The translations under genes and the position numbers were made by a program. This document shows, one piece after another, positions 27,565 through 36,390 of a DNA stretch of 64,000 nucleotides (positions are counted from its first letter, which is position 1; each line of letters starts with the position of its first letter). This stretch comes from Candidatus Heimdallarchaeota archaeon (GTDB taxonomy: Archaea > Asgardarchaeota > Heimdallarchaeia > Heimdallarchaeales > Kariarchaeaceae): contig JASBSB010000004.1 of NCBI GenBank assembly GCA_030149205.1, forward strand, positions 98,058-162,057, in the 5' to 3' direction. A model generated the notes under the pieces. That model searched no databases and was not told where the DNA came from. It saw only the letters and a list, made by a program, of their open reading frames with translations.

Positions 27565-28140
27565 TTAGAACAACAATAATACCGTGAAATAGACAAGTAA
27601 AGAGGTACCTACCAGGTCTCCCACAGTTGTTGTAATTGGTGGGAGTTTGGAATCTGGGTCAAGTCCCCGTGTGAAAATAATTGAACTAAGAAGTGATGCA
27701 ATAATACTTATTATGAATGTTGACAACACACCCGCTCCAACTACAACGACAAGGAGTTTAAACAAGTCCACTGATGAATGGTTTATCAAAATGGCAACCA
27801 GATAGGCAACTAGTCCAGCAGCTAAAAAAGAAGTAAATGAAACAGCTAATATAGCAGTTAGATTAGTCAAATAAAGAGAGAATGGTCTAAACCTATTGTC
27901 CAATTTTCCTGTGTAGAAAAGAGTTGATAACCTTGAACCTAAAACATCTGAAAGGTCTCCTGCTATATTAATAAAAGCAGGTACCAGGATTACAATGACA
28001 GGTACATTCTGAATTATATGTGTCAAGTTTTGATCAAAGATGATTCCTGTAAACGCAGAAAATATCATTACCCCATAGAGAGTTAATAGACTCTGTCTGA
28101 CTATTTCTCTGACAGTAAATCTGTTTTTTCTTTGAGGCAT
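27565..28140 (-). CDS. MgtE-like divalent cation transporter half (SLC41 type)
   Basis: 191 residues with five membrane helices corresponding to the integral domain of MgtE/SLC41 without CBS domains. Hallmarks are PAFINIAGDLSDVLGSRLST and, near the end, LDPDSKLPPITTTVGDLVGT, the D-P-D...P...T-x-G-D signature of the ion path. Archaea often encode two such halves side by side. The second half lies just upstream on the same strand (67 bases). Magnesium or another divalent ion is the expected substrate. Confidence 0.8.
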   Translation of the reverse strand: MPQRKNRFTVREIVRQSLLTLYGVMIFSAFTGIIFDQNLTHIIQNVPVIVILVPAFINIAGDLSDVLGSRLSTLFYTGKLDNRFRPFSLYLTNLTAILAVSFTSFLAAGLVAYLVAILINHSSVDLFKLLVVVVGAGVLSTFIISIIASLLSSIIFTRGLDPDSKLPPITTTVGDLVGTSLLVYFTVLLLF

Positions 28141-28207
28141 AAACCACTAAAGATTACACTCAATTTAAATTTATATTCATGTTCCAACTCATAAATACGG
28201 ATATAAA

Positions 28208-28924
28208 CTAATAAAAAATAGGAAGTAGTTTGTCGAGGTAAATAACCATCTCTAGAACCAATCCTAAGGAGGCTACAGTTAAAATATCTCCCAATGTAGC
28301 GATTACAGGGATAGTAACATTATCTGGATCTAAATTGTATTTGGTTGCTAATAATACAACAAAGATAGCTAATAATGTTAGTACTGTCCCAACTGTCAAA
28401 GCGATAGTTCCAACTACTGTAAAATATCCCAACCAAGTCATATGGTTAATCCCTAATAAATACGCAACAAAGAATCCCAAAGTTGATAATCCTAAGGATG
28501 ATAACATGTTTAATAATATTGTAGCGATTACATCTGTTCTTACCTCCTCATTGAATCCCAAATCCCAGTTAACCAAACCTAGGTGTACACTTGTCCCTAA
28601 TCTTTGGGCAAGATTTGATACTATATTTCCTCGACTCTCCATAATTCCTGGAATCACCAAAAGAACCCCCGGAATTAATAAATAATACTTTTCGAGTGTG
28701 ATTAATAAAAAACCAACATAAATCTCCGCAAATATTGTTATAATTGTTATTGGGCTAGTTTGTTTATAGATTTTGATAAAAAGCTCAATAAATTCGTTGT
28801 TCATAATTTGAACATAAAAGGTTTTGATGAGTGTACCAAATGTTACCATTGGGGTCTTAATTGAATCAAAAAGCTTTGTCTTATAATTTCTTAAAGAATT
28901 CCTAAAACTCCCAAAAATCTTCAT
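28208..28924 (-). CDS. MgtE-like divalent cation transporter half (SLC41 type), second copy
   Basis: 238 residues; an extra N-terminal amphipathic segment of about 45 residues precedes five membrane helices. Key stretches are IPGIMESRGNIVSNLAQRLGT and LDPDNVTIPVIATLGDILTV, matching the paired motifs of its neighbour. The two halves probably form a heterodimeric channel. A PhoU-TrkA_C protein that often accompanies such pairs is encoded nearby at 32.7-33.9 kb. ATG at 28924. Confidence 0.8.
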   Translation of the reverse strand: MKIFGSFRNSLRNYKTKLFDSIKTPMVTFGTLIKTFYVQIMNNEFIELFIKIYKQTSPITIITIFAEIYVGFLLITLEKYYLLIPGVLLVIPGIMESRGNIVSNLAQRLGTSVHLGLVNWDLGFNEEVRTDVIATILLNMLSSLGLSTLGFFVAYLLGINHMTWLGYFTVVGTIALTVGTVLTLLAIFVVLLATKYNLDPDNVTIPVIATLGDILTVASLGLVLEMVIYLDKLLPIFY

Positions 28925-29072
28925 AATGAGTCCTATAATCTGATATTTATAAGTTTTGCAAAACGCACTATCCTTGATACTTTACATCTATCATAATAAT
29001 AATCACAGATAATAGCTAATTTTCCTTTGTAATTTCTATAATACTTAATAAGCAAAATTCAAAAACTGATAT

Positions 29073-30185
29073 GTGGCTATAACCGTTTTAATAGCTGATG
29101 ATTCACCTTTTATTATTAAATTATTAGAAAAGGTAATTTCAACAGATTCTAATCTAAAAATTATTGGAGTCGCTAAAAACGGTACAGAATGTATTACAAA
29201 GGTCATAACACAAAAACCAAGAGTAGTCATATTAGATATTGTCCTTCCAGACCTGAGTGGGTTAAATATTGTTAACCAAATAATGAGAGCAAGACCAACA
29301 CCAGTAATTTTGTTCTCTTCGTTAACACATTCTACAGTTCGTCAAAATTCCTTAGTTTTTGATTATGGAATGGTTGATTTTATTAATAAACCAACAGCAG
29401 AATTAGGTGACCCATATTTAAATCTCAGAAAGGTTTTGATTCCAAAAATCTACATTTTGTCCAATTTGAAAGTACATAAATTCTATAATCTGATCAAACA
29501 GGTTAATGCAGAATTTATACAATCTACCATAGATCAACTTAAAGACGAGACAACTGATCCAAAAAATGCTGATATTACTGGTTCTTCTACTCCGATAGTT
29601 GTTCATTCTAGTTTTAGAAAACTCATAATAATTGGTGCAAGCACAGGTGGACCTCATCTTTTAACAGAATTAATCAGGAGAATCCCCAAAAATTTACCTC
29701 CAATAATAATAGTCCAACACATGCCGGAAGGTTTCATAGAATCTTTTGCCACTCGCTTGGATCAACATGCGAATGTGAAAGTCTACGCAGCAGAAGATGG
29801 AATGGAACTTAAAGGTTCGATGGTTGTGGTCGCAAGGGGAGGAAAACATCTTAAGGTCATATCCAAAGGTGGCAAACCAGCAGTTGTCTTTGATAACTCT
29901 CCAATGGTTAATTTTGTGAGACCTTCAGTCGACGTAACAATCAAATCAGCGGTAAATATTTACGGTGGAAGGATTGTAACAGTTATTCTTACTGGAATGG
30001 GTAAGGATGGTTTAGCGGGGAGTATTCTTGTCAAAAAACAAGGGGGAAAGGTGTTAGCTCTAAATGAAAGAGATTCCGTGATTTTTGGGATGAATAAAGC
30101 TGTCATCGAGGCGGGAGTTAGTGATGGAGTTTATTCAAAAAATGAGATAATTAATGAGATGGTGAAGGCTGTTCAAACCCTTTAG
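29073..30185 (+). CDS. cheB: Chemotaxis protein-glutamate methylesterase CheB
   Basis: 370 residues. Receiver domain 1-120 with Asp9/Asp10 and phospho-acceptor Asp55 (VILDIVLPD), linker, then the methylesterase domain with Ser190 (GASTGGP), His216 (IVQHMP) and Asp312 (GMGKDGLAG). It removes methyl groups from chemoreceptors and deamidates them. Start is GTG at 29073: the ATG two bases before is out of frame and soon stops, and a TATA-like stretch (29035-29050) lies about 25-30 bases ahead. It is on the opposite strand from the other che genes, and its end overlaps cheY2 by four bases. The partner methyltransferase CheR is not in this window. Confidence 0.9.
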   Translation: MAITVLIADDSPFIIKLLEKVISTDSNLKIIGVAKNGTECITKVITQKPRVVILDIVLPDLSGLNIVNQIMRARPTPVILFSSLTHSTVRQNSLVFDYGMVDFINKPTAELGDPYLNLRKVLIPKIYILSNLKVHKFYNLIKQVNAEFIQSTIDQLKDETTDPKNADITGSSTPIVVHSSFRKLIIIGASTGGPHLLTELIRRIPKNLPPIIIVQHMPEGFIESFATRLDQHANVKVYAAEDGMELKGSMVVVARGGKHLKVISKGGKPAVVFDNSPMVNFVRPSVDVTIKSAVNIYGGRIVTVILTGMGKDGLAGSILVKKQGGKVLALNERDSVIFGMNKAVIEAGVSDGVYSKNEIINEMVKAVQTL

Positions 30186-30544
30186 GAAGCTATGGTCTTA
30201 GCTACTGCTTTTATAATCTCTTCATTTCTAAATGGTTTTATTATGAATTCCCTTGCCCCAGACTTAATCGCGTCAAGAACGAAAGCCTCCTGTCCCAATG
30301 CAGTAACCATTACAATTCTTGCACTAGGGTCAAACGACATAATTTGTTTTACTGCCTCAATCCCATTTTGTTTTGGCATAACAATATCTAGTGTCATGCA
30401 ATCAGGTTTATCCTTCGCCCAGATCTCAACAGCATCAATACCTGTCTCCCCCTCAGCAACAATTTCATGTCCTGCTTGTGTTAGAATTCTTCTCAAAACT
30501 AATCTCATAAATTTTGCATCATCGACTATTGCTATCCTTGCCAT
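30182..30544 (-). CDS. cheY: Chemotaxis response regulator CheY, second copy
   Basis: Single receiver domain of about 120 residues from the ATG at 30544, which follows AAGAGG at a fitting distance; a longer frame to 30577 adds an unlikely basic leader. Asp8/Asp9 (IVDDAKF), phospho-acceptor Asp in MTLDIVMP, Thr in MVTALG and Lys in FIIKPF are kept. It lies next to cheA on the same strand and is probably its direct target. It differs clearly from the copy at 26.3 kb, so one may act as motor regulator and the other as phosphate sink (inference). Confidence 0.85.
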   Translation of the reverse strand: MARIAIVDDAKFMRLVLRRILTQAGHEIVAEGETGIDAVEIWAKDKPDCMTLDIVMPKQNGIEAVKQIMSFDPSARIVMVTALGQEAFVLDAIKSGAREFIIKPFRNEEIIKAVAKTIAS

Positions 30545-30678
30545 ATACTTGCCTCTTTTGAGAAAACTACATATCATATCAAATAGTCATATTATTTAAT
30601 TCTTTTTTAGGGAATAAAATTGGATTAAGAAATCAAATCAAATTATTAGTAAAAATACGACCTAGAATTGACTTATCA

Positions 30679-32610
30679 TCAATTTATCACTCGGATTTTT
30701 TTTCTTGGATTTAGAGTTGTTGGGTCAATAATTAGTACGACTTCTTCCTCTTTAAGAATTGTTGCTCCACTATATCCTGGGAATTGTTGGATGTTGCTGG
30801 AGATTTGCTTAGTAACGATTTCTCTTTGTTCGAGCACATCGGAAACCTTCATTGCAATTCTTTTACCTCCCTTTTCCCATAAAATTACCTTTTTATTTAT
30901 ACTTTTTTTCCGCCCTGTATCCTTCTTCTGAATTGAGAGTTCGTTTGGAATCTCCAAATGGTATTCCAAGTCAAAGATAGGAAGTGTATAATCCTCTTCC
31001 TTTACATAAGATTCTTGCTCATGAATTTCAATTTCTTGATCTTTTTCCGAGTAGATTTTAACAACGTTGAGCAGAGGAATTGCAAATACATGTTCGTTTA
31101 CGATAACAATCAATGCCTCAATTATGGCTAAAGTCTGAGGAACTCTTAAGATAAATTGAGTACCTTCACCTTTTTTGGTTCTGAGTTGAATAGATCCCCC
31201 AATCTCCTCAATAGTCTCTTTGACAATATCCATTCCAATGCCTCTCCCTGCTGCTTCTGTTACTTGAGAAGCTGTACTGAACCCAGGATTAAATATCAAA
31301 GCTGCAACTTGAGACCTCGTTAATTTGGTATTTTCTGTGATAAGTCCAAGTTCTATTCCTTTTGATCGGATTCTTTCTAAATCCAATCCAGACCCATCAT
31401 CTTCAACTGTTATAGAGACCTCTCCCTTCTCTTGAACTGCAATTACCCTAACCGTTCCTTCCTTCGATTTACTGAGTTTTTTACGAGTGGAAGTATCTTC
31501 GATACCATGTGTAGCTGCATTCCTTATTAAATGTAGAAGTGCTTCATTTACTTGATCAATAACAGATCTATCCAATTCTATGTGATTCCCTTGTGTAAAC
31601 AGATTTATATCTATCCCTCTCTTGTTTGCAATATCACGAACTGTCCTTGGATAATTATCAAAAATTCTAGCCAAGGTAACCATTCTCATTTTCATAAGTT
31701 TATCTTGAATTGTTGTGATTAATGAATCAAATTGGTTCAGGTCTTCAACTACTTCTGGGGTGGTTTGAACTGCTACATGGTTTTCCAATCTGCTTCTCGC
31801 TAGGACAAGCTCTCCAAGCAGGTCAACAACCTCATCCAACTGATTAAGGTTTACTCGTACAGTTTGAATTCCACGAGTAAATTTAACTCTCTGTCTTTGG
31901 GGCACGATTGCCTCTTCTACCACAGAGGTAATTTCCACTTCATCAACGTCGGTAATCCCTTCGATAACCTTTCTAAGCGCACCCTCAGTTTCATTAGTAA
32001 CAAGCTCAAAATGGATCTCACCAAATACTTTACCTTCAGAAATATCGACCTTTGACGGAGTTGAATCCTCGATCACAGCTATCCGCTCAAGATCACGAAG
32101 TAATTGAAATGCTCTGGTACTTAAAAGAGGTGCGTTTCTTTTAAATTTAACCACAACTGTAAATCTATTCTCGAGTTTTAAAAATTCAGAGGGTTGTGAT
32201 TGAGTATCTTGCTCCAGCTCTAAATCTGTCTGTAGGTTAAATGTTGATAAAAATTGCACTAAATCATCCACTGGGACTTTGTTTAGATCGCCTTCTTCAA
32301 CGGCAACCTCTTTAAATTGCTCTAATCTGTCCACAACTTGGAACAAAACCTCAAGCAAACTTTTGGTCACTGCTTTTTCTTGTTCAACTTCCCGGATCTT
32401 ACTCTCCACTATATGAGTAAGGTTTGTTAAATTTGTGTATCCCATTGTCGCAGCCATTCCTTTAACTGTGTGAGCTGCTCTAATTACCTCACTAAGTGGA
32501 CTCACATCCTTGGGATTCTTTTCTAACAAGATCAATGAATCACTTAATAATTTGGTATTATCCTCCAACTCTGATATGAAGATGTCTTTGTATTCGTCCA
32601 ATCTAAACAA
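30679..32610 (-). CDS. cheA: Chemotaxis histidine kinase CheA
   Basis: 643 residues with the full domain order. P1 Hpt domain has phosphorylated His47 in RAAHTVKGMAATMG. A P2-like ferredoxin-fold region lies at about 150-240, and P3 dimerisation at about 250-310 (LNQLDEVVDLLGELVLARSRL). The P4 kinase domain has the N box HLIRNAATHGIE, G1 VEDDGSGLD and G2 GRGIGMDIV. The P5 CheW-like domain follows (about 505-643). Start is TTG at 32610, the only plausible one because an in-frame stop lies just before. It receives receptor signals with CheW and phosphorylates CheY and CheB. Confidence 0.9.
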   Translation of the reverse strand: MFRLDEYKDIFISELEDNTKLLSDSLILLEKNPKDVSPLSEVIRAAHTVKGMAATMGYTNLTNLTHIVESKIREVEQEKAVTKSLLEVLFQVVDRLEQFKEVAVEEGDLNKVPVDDLVQFLSTFNLQTDLELEQDTQSQPSEFLKLENRFTVVVKFKRNAPLLSTRAFQLLRDLERIAVIEDSTPSKVDISEGKVFGEIHFELVTNETEGALRKVIEGITDVDEVEITSVVEEAIVPQRQRVKFTRGIQTVRVNLNQLDEVVDLLGELVLARSRLENHVAVQTTPEVVEDLNQFDSLITTIQDKLMKMRMVTLARIFDNYPRTVRDIANKRGIDINLFTQGNHIELDRSVIDQVNEALLHLIRNAATHGIEDTSTRKKLSKSKEGTVRVIAVQEKGEVSITVEDDGSGLDLERIRSKGIELGLITENTKLTRSQVAALIFNPGFSTASQVTEAAGRGIGMDIVKETIEEIGGSIQLRTKKGEGTQFILRVPQTLAIIEALIVIVNEHVFAIPLLNVVKIYSEKDQEIEIHEQESYVKEEDYTLPIFDLEYHLEIPNELSIQKKDTGRKKSINKKVILWEKGGKRIAMKVSDVLEQREIVTKQISSNIQQFPGYSGATILKEEEVVLIIDPTTLNPRKKIRVIN

Positions 32611-32687
32611 GTTAACTCATTTTTTCTCTTACTAAAATTTACCTAGTATTCTGTACCAAAATTGTATAATTTCTTTAATAATCCTGA

Positions 32688-33878
32688 TTAATCCTCATCA
32701 AGCTCATAAGAATCATTATAGATTTTTATCATCAGAGAATCACCTGATTGTAACCTCGTAGAAGAATCAGGATAGGGGATTACTTTTCCTTTCCTGGTTA
32801 GTGTTAAAACATCAAACACGTTTCCACTGTATTGAGTTTCTATCTCAGCCTCCCAAATCGATTTATTGAGATAAGGAGAGAGCTGATCAATCACTATCAC
32901 ATCTATGTCTTCCTCTGATTCTTCAAGTACATCATCCATCAAATCCAAAGCTTCTAACACCCTGTTTTTGTTTGTGCGAAGTGCTAATCCAAAGATTGAG
33001 TCTGCAAGAATTTCGAGCTCCATTCCCATTCTTAAGAATGCATAAGATTCAGGTTTTCTTAGTTTTTCATTTTTGTAATAATCTAAAACATGGTTGGATA
33101 ACTCTAGAAATCCTCTGTCTATTAAATTTTCAAAATCATTTATGGCTTTGTAGTATGATTTTTCATGATTGATTTGAACATAAAGTCCTAAATCAATTAT
33201 TAGTGAAGTGAAATTTATTAAGCGACCTAATGTTTTCTCAATTGGATTTAAATCGATTACTTGTTCATCATTTGGTTCCTGTAATTCTGACCTTACTTCT
33301 TCTATACTATTAATTTTCCCCTCTAAAAACAGTTGAAAAATTTTGACATTAGTTTTAGGACCTCTTAAATAAAGTACATCATACCCTTGAAACTCGTAGT
33401 CGTTGCCCAAGAATATTTGATTTGATCTTTTTAATGCCATTATATCAATTCCTAGTCTTTCTTGTAAGTCGAGAAAATCTTCATTTTTTCCAATTAATGG
33501 TGAAGAGCTGGGGATTTCTATTCTGTCGACAAACTCTTTAATTGATTGTTTAAGCTTTGAAGTTTCATTTAATGGGTTTTTAGACTGTGTGACTATTTCA
33601 GCAAGATTAGCTGACTGCTTACTTATGTCATTTATTGATTTGGCAATAAAGAAGTAAGGTAACAAATCTTTTGCATCATTAGGTGATCTAATCCCAAGGG
33701 AATTGTAAATGAATATATCTTCGGTTAGGATAGCAATCTCCTTTTCCATTTCAAAAATATAATTTGCCAAAGATATGTCATTGTGGATTAATGCAGCGAT
33801 CGCAAGATCAAACTGAATCTTGGTTTTGCTAATACTTTCTGTGAGCAGTTGTTTCACATTTTTGAATTTAGAATTCAT
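32688..33878 (-). CDS. PhoU-like tandem domain protein with TrkA_C domain
   Basis: 396 residues. The N-terminal part (about 1-115) and a second segment (about 205-315) are all-helical with the E/D-rich three-helix pattern of PhoU (FEMEKEIAILTED, GMELEILADSIFGLA). The C-terminal 80 residues form a TrkA_C/RCK_C fold (VFDVLTLTRKGKVIPYPDSSTRLQSGDSLMI split over the hydrophobic strands). In other archaea such proteins are encoded beside MgtE half pairs and are thought to gate or regulate them. Here two MgtE halves lie 4 kb away in the same gene block. Confidence 0.75.
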   Translation of the reverse strand: MNSKFKNVKQLLTESISKTKIQFDLAIAALIHNDISLANYIFEMEKEIAILTEDIFIYNSLGIRSPNDAKDLLPYFFIAKSINDISKQSANLAEIVTQSKNPLNETSKLKQSIKEFVDRIEIPSSSPLIGKNEDFLDLQERLGIDIMALKRSNQIFLGNDYEFQGYDVLYLRGPKTNVKIFQLFLEGKINSIEEVRSELQEPNDEQVIDLNPIEKTLGRLINFTSLIIDLGLYVQINHEKSYYKAINDFENLIDRGFLELSNHVLDYYKNEKLRKPESYAFLRMGMELEILADSIFGLALRTNKNRVLEALDLMDDVLEESEEDIDVIVIDQLSPYLNKSIWEAEIETQYSGNVFDVLTLTRKGKVIPYPDSSTRLQSGDSLMIKIYNDSYELDED

Positions 33879-33946
33879 TAGAATACTTAACTCTAGATTA
33901 GATTATCTATATAAAATATCTAGGGTTTGGAAAACCTTAATCATCA

Positions 33947-34855
33947 TTAAATTGGTAATTCTTTTGTGTTTTGAAGATTTAAAATCAAATTAACAAGAGG
34001 TTTATCGTGAGCTGCAAAATTTGTCTTTAAATTAACGTAAGAACTTCCTGGAATTGAATCAGCAATGGATTTTGCATCATCAGAGTCATGGAGTTTATCT
34101 GATTCGGCTCCAATTACAATAAATTTAGGTCGATTTCCATCAATCCTTTTAAGATCTTCTCTGAGAGTTGTATTCATCCATGCTTTTAAAACTCTTTTAA
34201 ATCTTGATCCTAGAACAAGGTTGTACCCCACAAAATATTTATGAGCCTGAAACGGGTCTTTCTTTTTATCGACTTTATTTCTGATAACTACATAAAGAGT
34301 AATGGGTCTGAAAACATATTTAAACACTGTATCTGTTACAATTGGGAGAAATAATTTAATAAAAGAAGGCACCTTAAAGTCTATTAAAGGACCAACAACA
34401 ATCACATAATCTACATTCAGCTTCTTACGTGCGCTAGAATGTATCAAGGTATTTGAACCCATGGATGAACCTACTACAACTATAGGAACCGATGGGTCTC
34501 TGATCTGGTCAATCGAATCTTCAGCATCTAGTAAAAAATCCTCATGGGTTGGGAAATTAATGGTTTGGTCAGAATACACTGCTGTGATTTTTTCTCTTGT
34601 CTCAATGTAATCAATTTTCACAGGATGTTCCTTCAACAGAATCAAAAATCTATACCATGACATCAGCAGAGTATTCATCCCAGGTAGCAAGATTACTTGG
34701 ATGCTGTAAGTTTCAGGTTGGTAACTTAAATGTCTTAATTTTGTTCCATCCCTCATATTAAGGTAATTTACGGTAAAATCTTCGGGAGGATCAACGTCTT
34801 TGTCCAATGTTAACAAATATGAGACTATTGGATCATCATTCGAGTTTCCACTCAC
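33947..34855 (-). CDS. Alpha/beta-hydrolase fold protein
   Basis: 302 residues. It has the monoacylglycerol-lipase-like layout: strand plus LLPGMNTLLMSWYRF (oxyanion region), nucleophile elbow GSSMGS near residue 140, acid Asp in IGAESDKLHD and a His in AAHDKP near the end. The substrate is unknown; lipid or ester hydrolysis is the usual role. GTG start at 34855 without ribosome binding site, following an AT-rich stretch. Confidence 0.75.
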   Translation of the reverse strand: MSGNSNDDPIVSYLLTLDKDVDPPEDFTVNYLNMRDGTKLRHLSYQPETYSIQVILLPGMNTLLMSWYRFLILLKEHPVKIDYIETREKITAVYSDQTINFPTHEDFLLDAEDSIDQIRDPSVPIVVVGSSMGSNTLIHSSARKKLNVDYVIVVGPLIDFKVPSFIKLFLPIVTDTVFKYVFRPITLYVVIRNKVDKKKDPFQAHKYFVGYNLVLGSRFKRVLKAWMNTTLREDLKRIDGNRPKFIVIGAESDKLHDSDDAKSIADSIPGSSYVNLKTNFAAHDKPLVNLILNLQNTKELPI

Positions 34856-35034
34856 AATTATGCTAGATAAAGGGTTTTAATAATCTTTTCAGTAGAGTAA
34901 ATGGATGTACGTAGAATTTTAAAAAATCTGTCAAATTCATCGTAAAACGAAATAATTGAATTGAACAACTATAAGAAATAAATAAGTATTTATTTAATGT
35001 AAGTTACCAGAGATTGGACTAAGAGCGAGCATAA

Positions 35035-35745
35035 ATGGATCAAATAGACGAAATGTATCGAATTTTCAAAAACGCAAAGCAAAAGGAATTTTTTGGTGAG
35101 TTGCAGGCTGCGATTCAACTCTATCTAGATGCTGCAAGTTATGCCCTTAACATTTACAAACAAGATCAAACAGCAAATAAAAAGTTCGAAAGTCTAGCAA
35201 TTAAGATAGTTTCTCATGTTAAACAGGTGAAATCTGAGATTAAATCACAAAACAACTCAGTTCTCCAATTTTTGGATTCAGATTTCCCGCCACCTCCTCA
35301 AAGTGATCAACTCAGTAGCACAGAAGATGACAAAATCACAGAGATAAGTTCAATAGACCAATTACTTCTTATTTCTAAGTTTGGTTCACCAATTTTAAGT
35401 TATAATTTTAAAGCTGTTGACTCAATGAACCCCCTCTATGGAAATGAGGTGCTGTTTTCAGGAGCAATGTCCGCAATTTATTCTATTATTCAAGAGACCA
35501 TCAAAAGTGATATCCAAAAAATTAGTTTAGATGGAAAAAACATCTTGATTCAAAAATCTGATGATCTTTTTTTCATATTGATATCAGATGCTGAAGAGGA
35601 CACATTTAAAGAAAAAATAACAACTTTTGCAGATTCATTTCTTAACAAGTTTGATAAAAAGATCTCATCAGCACTAAAGAACGGTGAGATGATCTCAGAT
35701 GATAAAGAATGTATAGAATTTATACATACTAACCTCGGATTTTAA
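35035..35745 (+). CDS. Probable MIT domain fused to longin/roadblock-like domain
   Basis: 236 residues. Residues about 3-70 form three helices with the pattern of the MIT domain of Vps4 and ESCRT-linked proteins (AKQKEFFGELQAAIQLYLDA, then AANKK-type polar turn and a long third helix). A Pro-rich linker (FPPPP near 85) follows. Residues about 110-236 resemble the longin/roadblock fold: LLLISKFGSPILSYNF as first hairpin, a long helix (FSGAMSAIYSIIQETIK), then strands ISLDGKNILIQ and FFILISD. Both domains are hallmarks of membrane-trafficking proteins in eukaryotes and Asgard archaea. No membrane helix. The ATG at 35035 lies behind a TTTATTTAATG box. Confidence 0.6.
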   Translation: MDQIDEMYRIFKNAKQKEFFGELQAAIQLYLDAASYALNIYKQDQTANKKFESLAIKIVSHVKQVKSEIKSQNNSVLQFLDSDFPPPPQSDQLSSTEDDKITEISSIDQLLLISKFGSPILSYNFKAVDSMNPLYGNEVLFSGAMSAIYSIIQETIKSDIQKISLDGKNILIQKSDDLFFILISDAEEDTFKEKITTFADSFLNKFDKKISSALKNGEMISDDKECIEFIHTNLGF

Positions 35746-35799
35746 TTTATTTCAACAGTGAACAACAATGCTTATTATTTGATTTAATATCTAACGTTT

Positions 35800-36390
35800 G
35801 TGAGTTTTCCTTATCCATATCCTTTAGGACTCCCAAAAGGAACTGTAAGAGCAACAATTACACTTGCTTTCACAATAGATCTAATCTTTCTAACGCTAAA
35901 TTCTGAGACCACGGCCAATCTGGTCTCTCCATTGGTATTAGTTGCTTTAACCTTTTATTTTGGTGGAAGAATGAGGATAAATCCCTCCATCATAGTTCCA
36001 AAAGCTCCAGCTGCCGAACGAGCGTGGGGACTTCCTGCTGGAACTATTCGATCTTTATTGATTTTTCTCTTTGGGGCGTTCACAGTTTACCTGATTTATG
36101 AACGTAGAACACTCCCCAGTTATATTCTGGATATCTTTAATATAATATTCGGGTATTTAATTGGATTAATCTTTTTAAAAATCAAGACATGGTACAGGAG
36201 GAGAAAAAACAGTGAAATTACTACTAGCCATATAGGTCCATTGGATCACCTTGTGTCTTTATTAGCCCTTTCAATTTCTGGTACCACTATTTATATTTTG
36301 ACAGCTACACCTACAGTAAGTTATATCCTCCTTGTTGCTAATATCGCCTCAATAACATTAGGGTTTTACTTTGGTGGAAGATCAACTTAA
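35800..36390 (+). CDS. Membrane protein with three internal repeats
   Basis: 196 residues, six hydrophobic helices in three similar pairs. Repeated signatures are GLPKGTVRA (residue 10) and GLPAGTIRS (about 75) before helix pairs, and TFYFGGR (about 50) and GFYFGGR (C-terminal) after them. The third unit has lost its GLP motif. Function unknown; the G-L-P-x-G-T-x-R pattern occurs in uncharacterised small membrane proteins. GTG start at 35800, leaderless by the position of a TTTAATAT box. Its stop overlaps the convergent helicase gene by four bases. Confidence 0.6.
   Translation: MSFPYPYPLGLPKGTVRATITLAFTIDLIFLTLNSETTANLVSPLVLVALTFYFGGRMRINPSIIVPKAPAAERAWGLPAGTIRSLLIFLFGAFTVYLIYERRTLPSYILDIFNIIFGYLIGLIFLKIKTWYRRRKNSEITTSHIGPLDHLVSLLALSISGTTIYILTATPTVSYILLVANIASITLGFYFGGRST

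Noticed and set aside
29071..29073. ATG at 29071 as cheB start
   Set aside because: Its frame meets a stop after three codons; the GTG two bases later begins the receiver domain.
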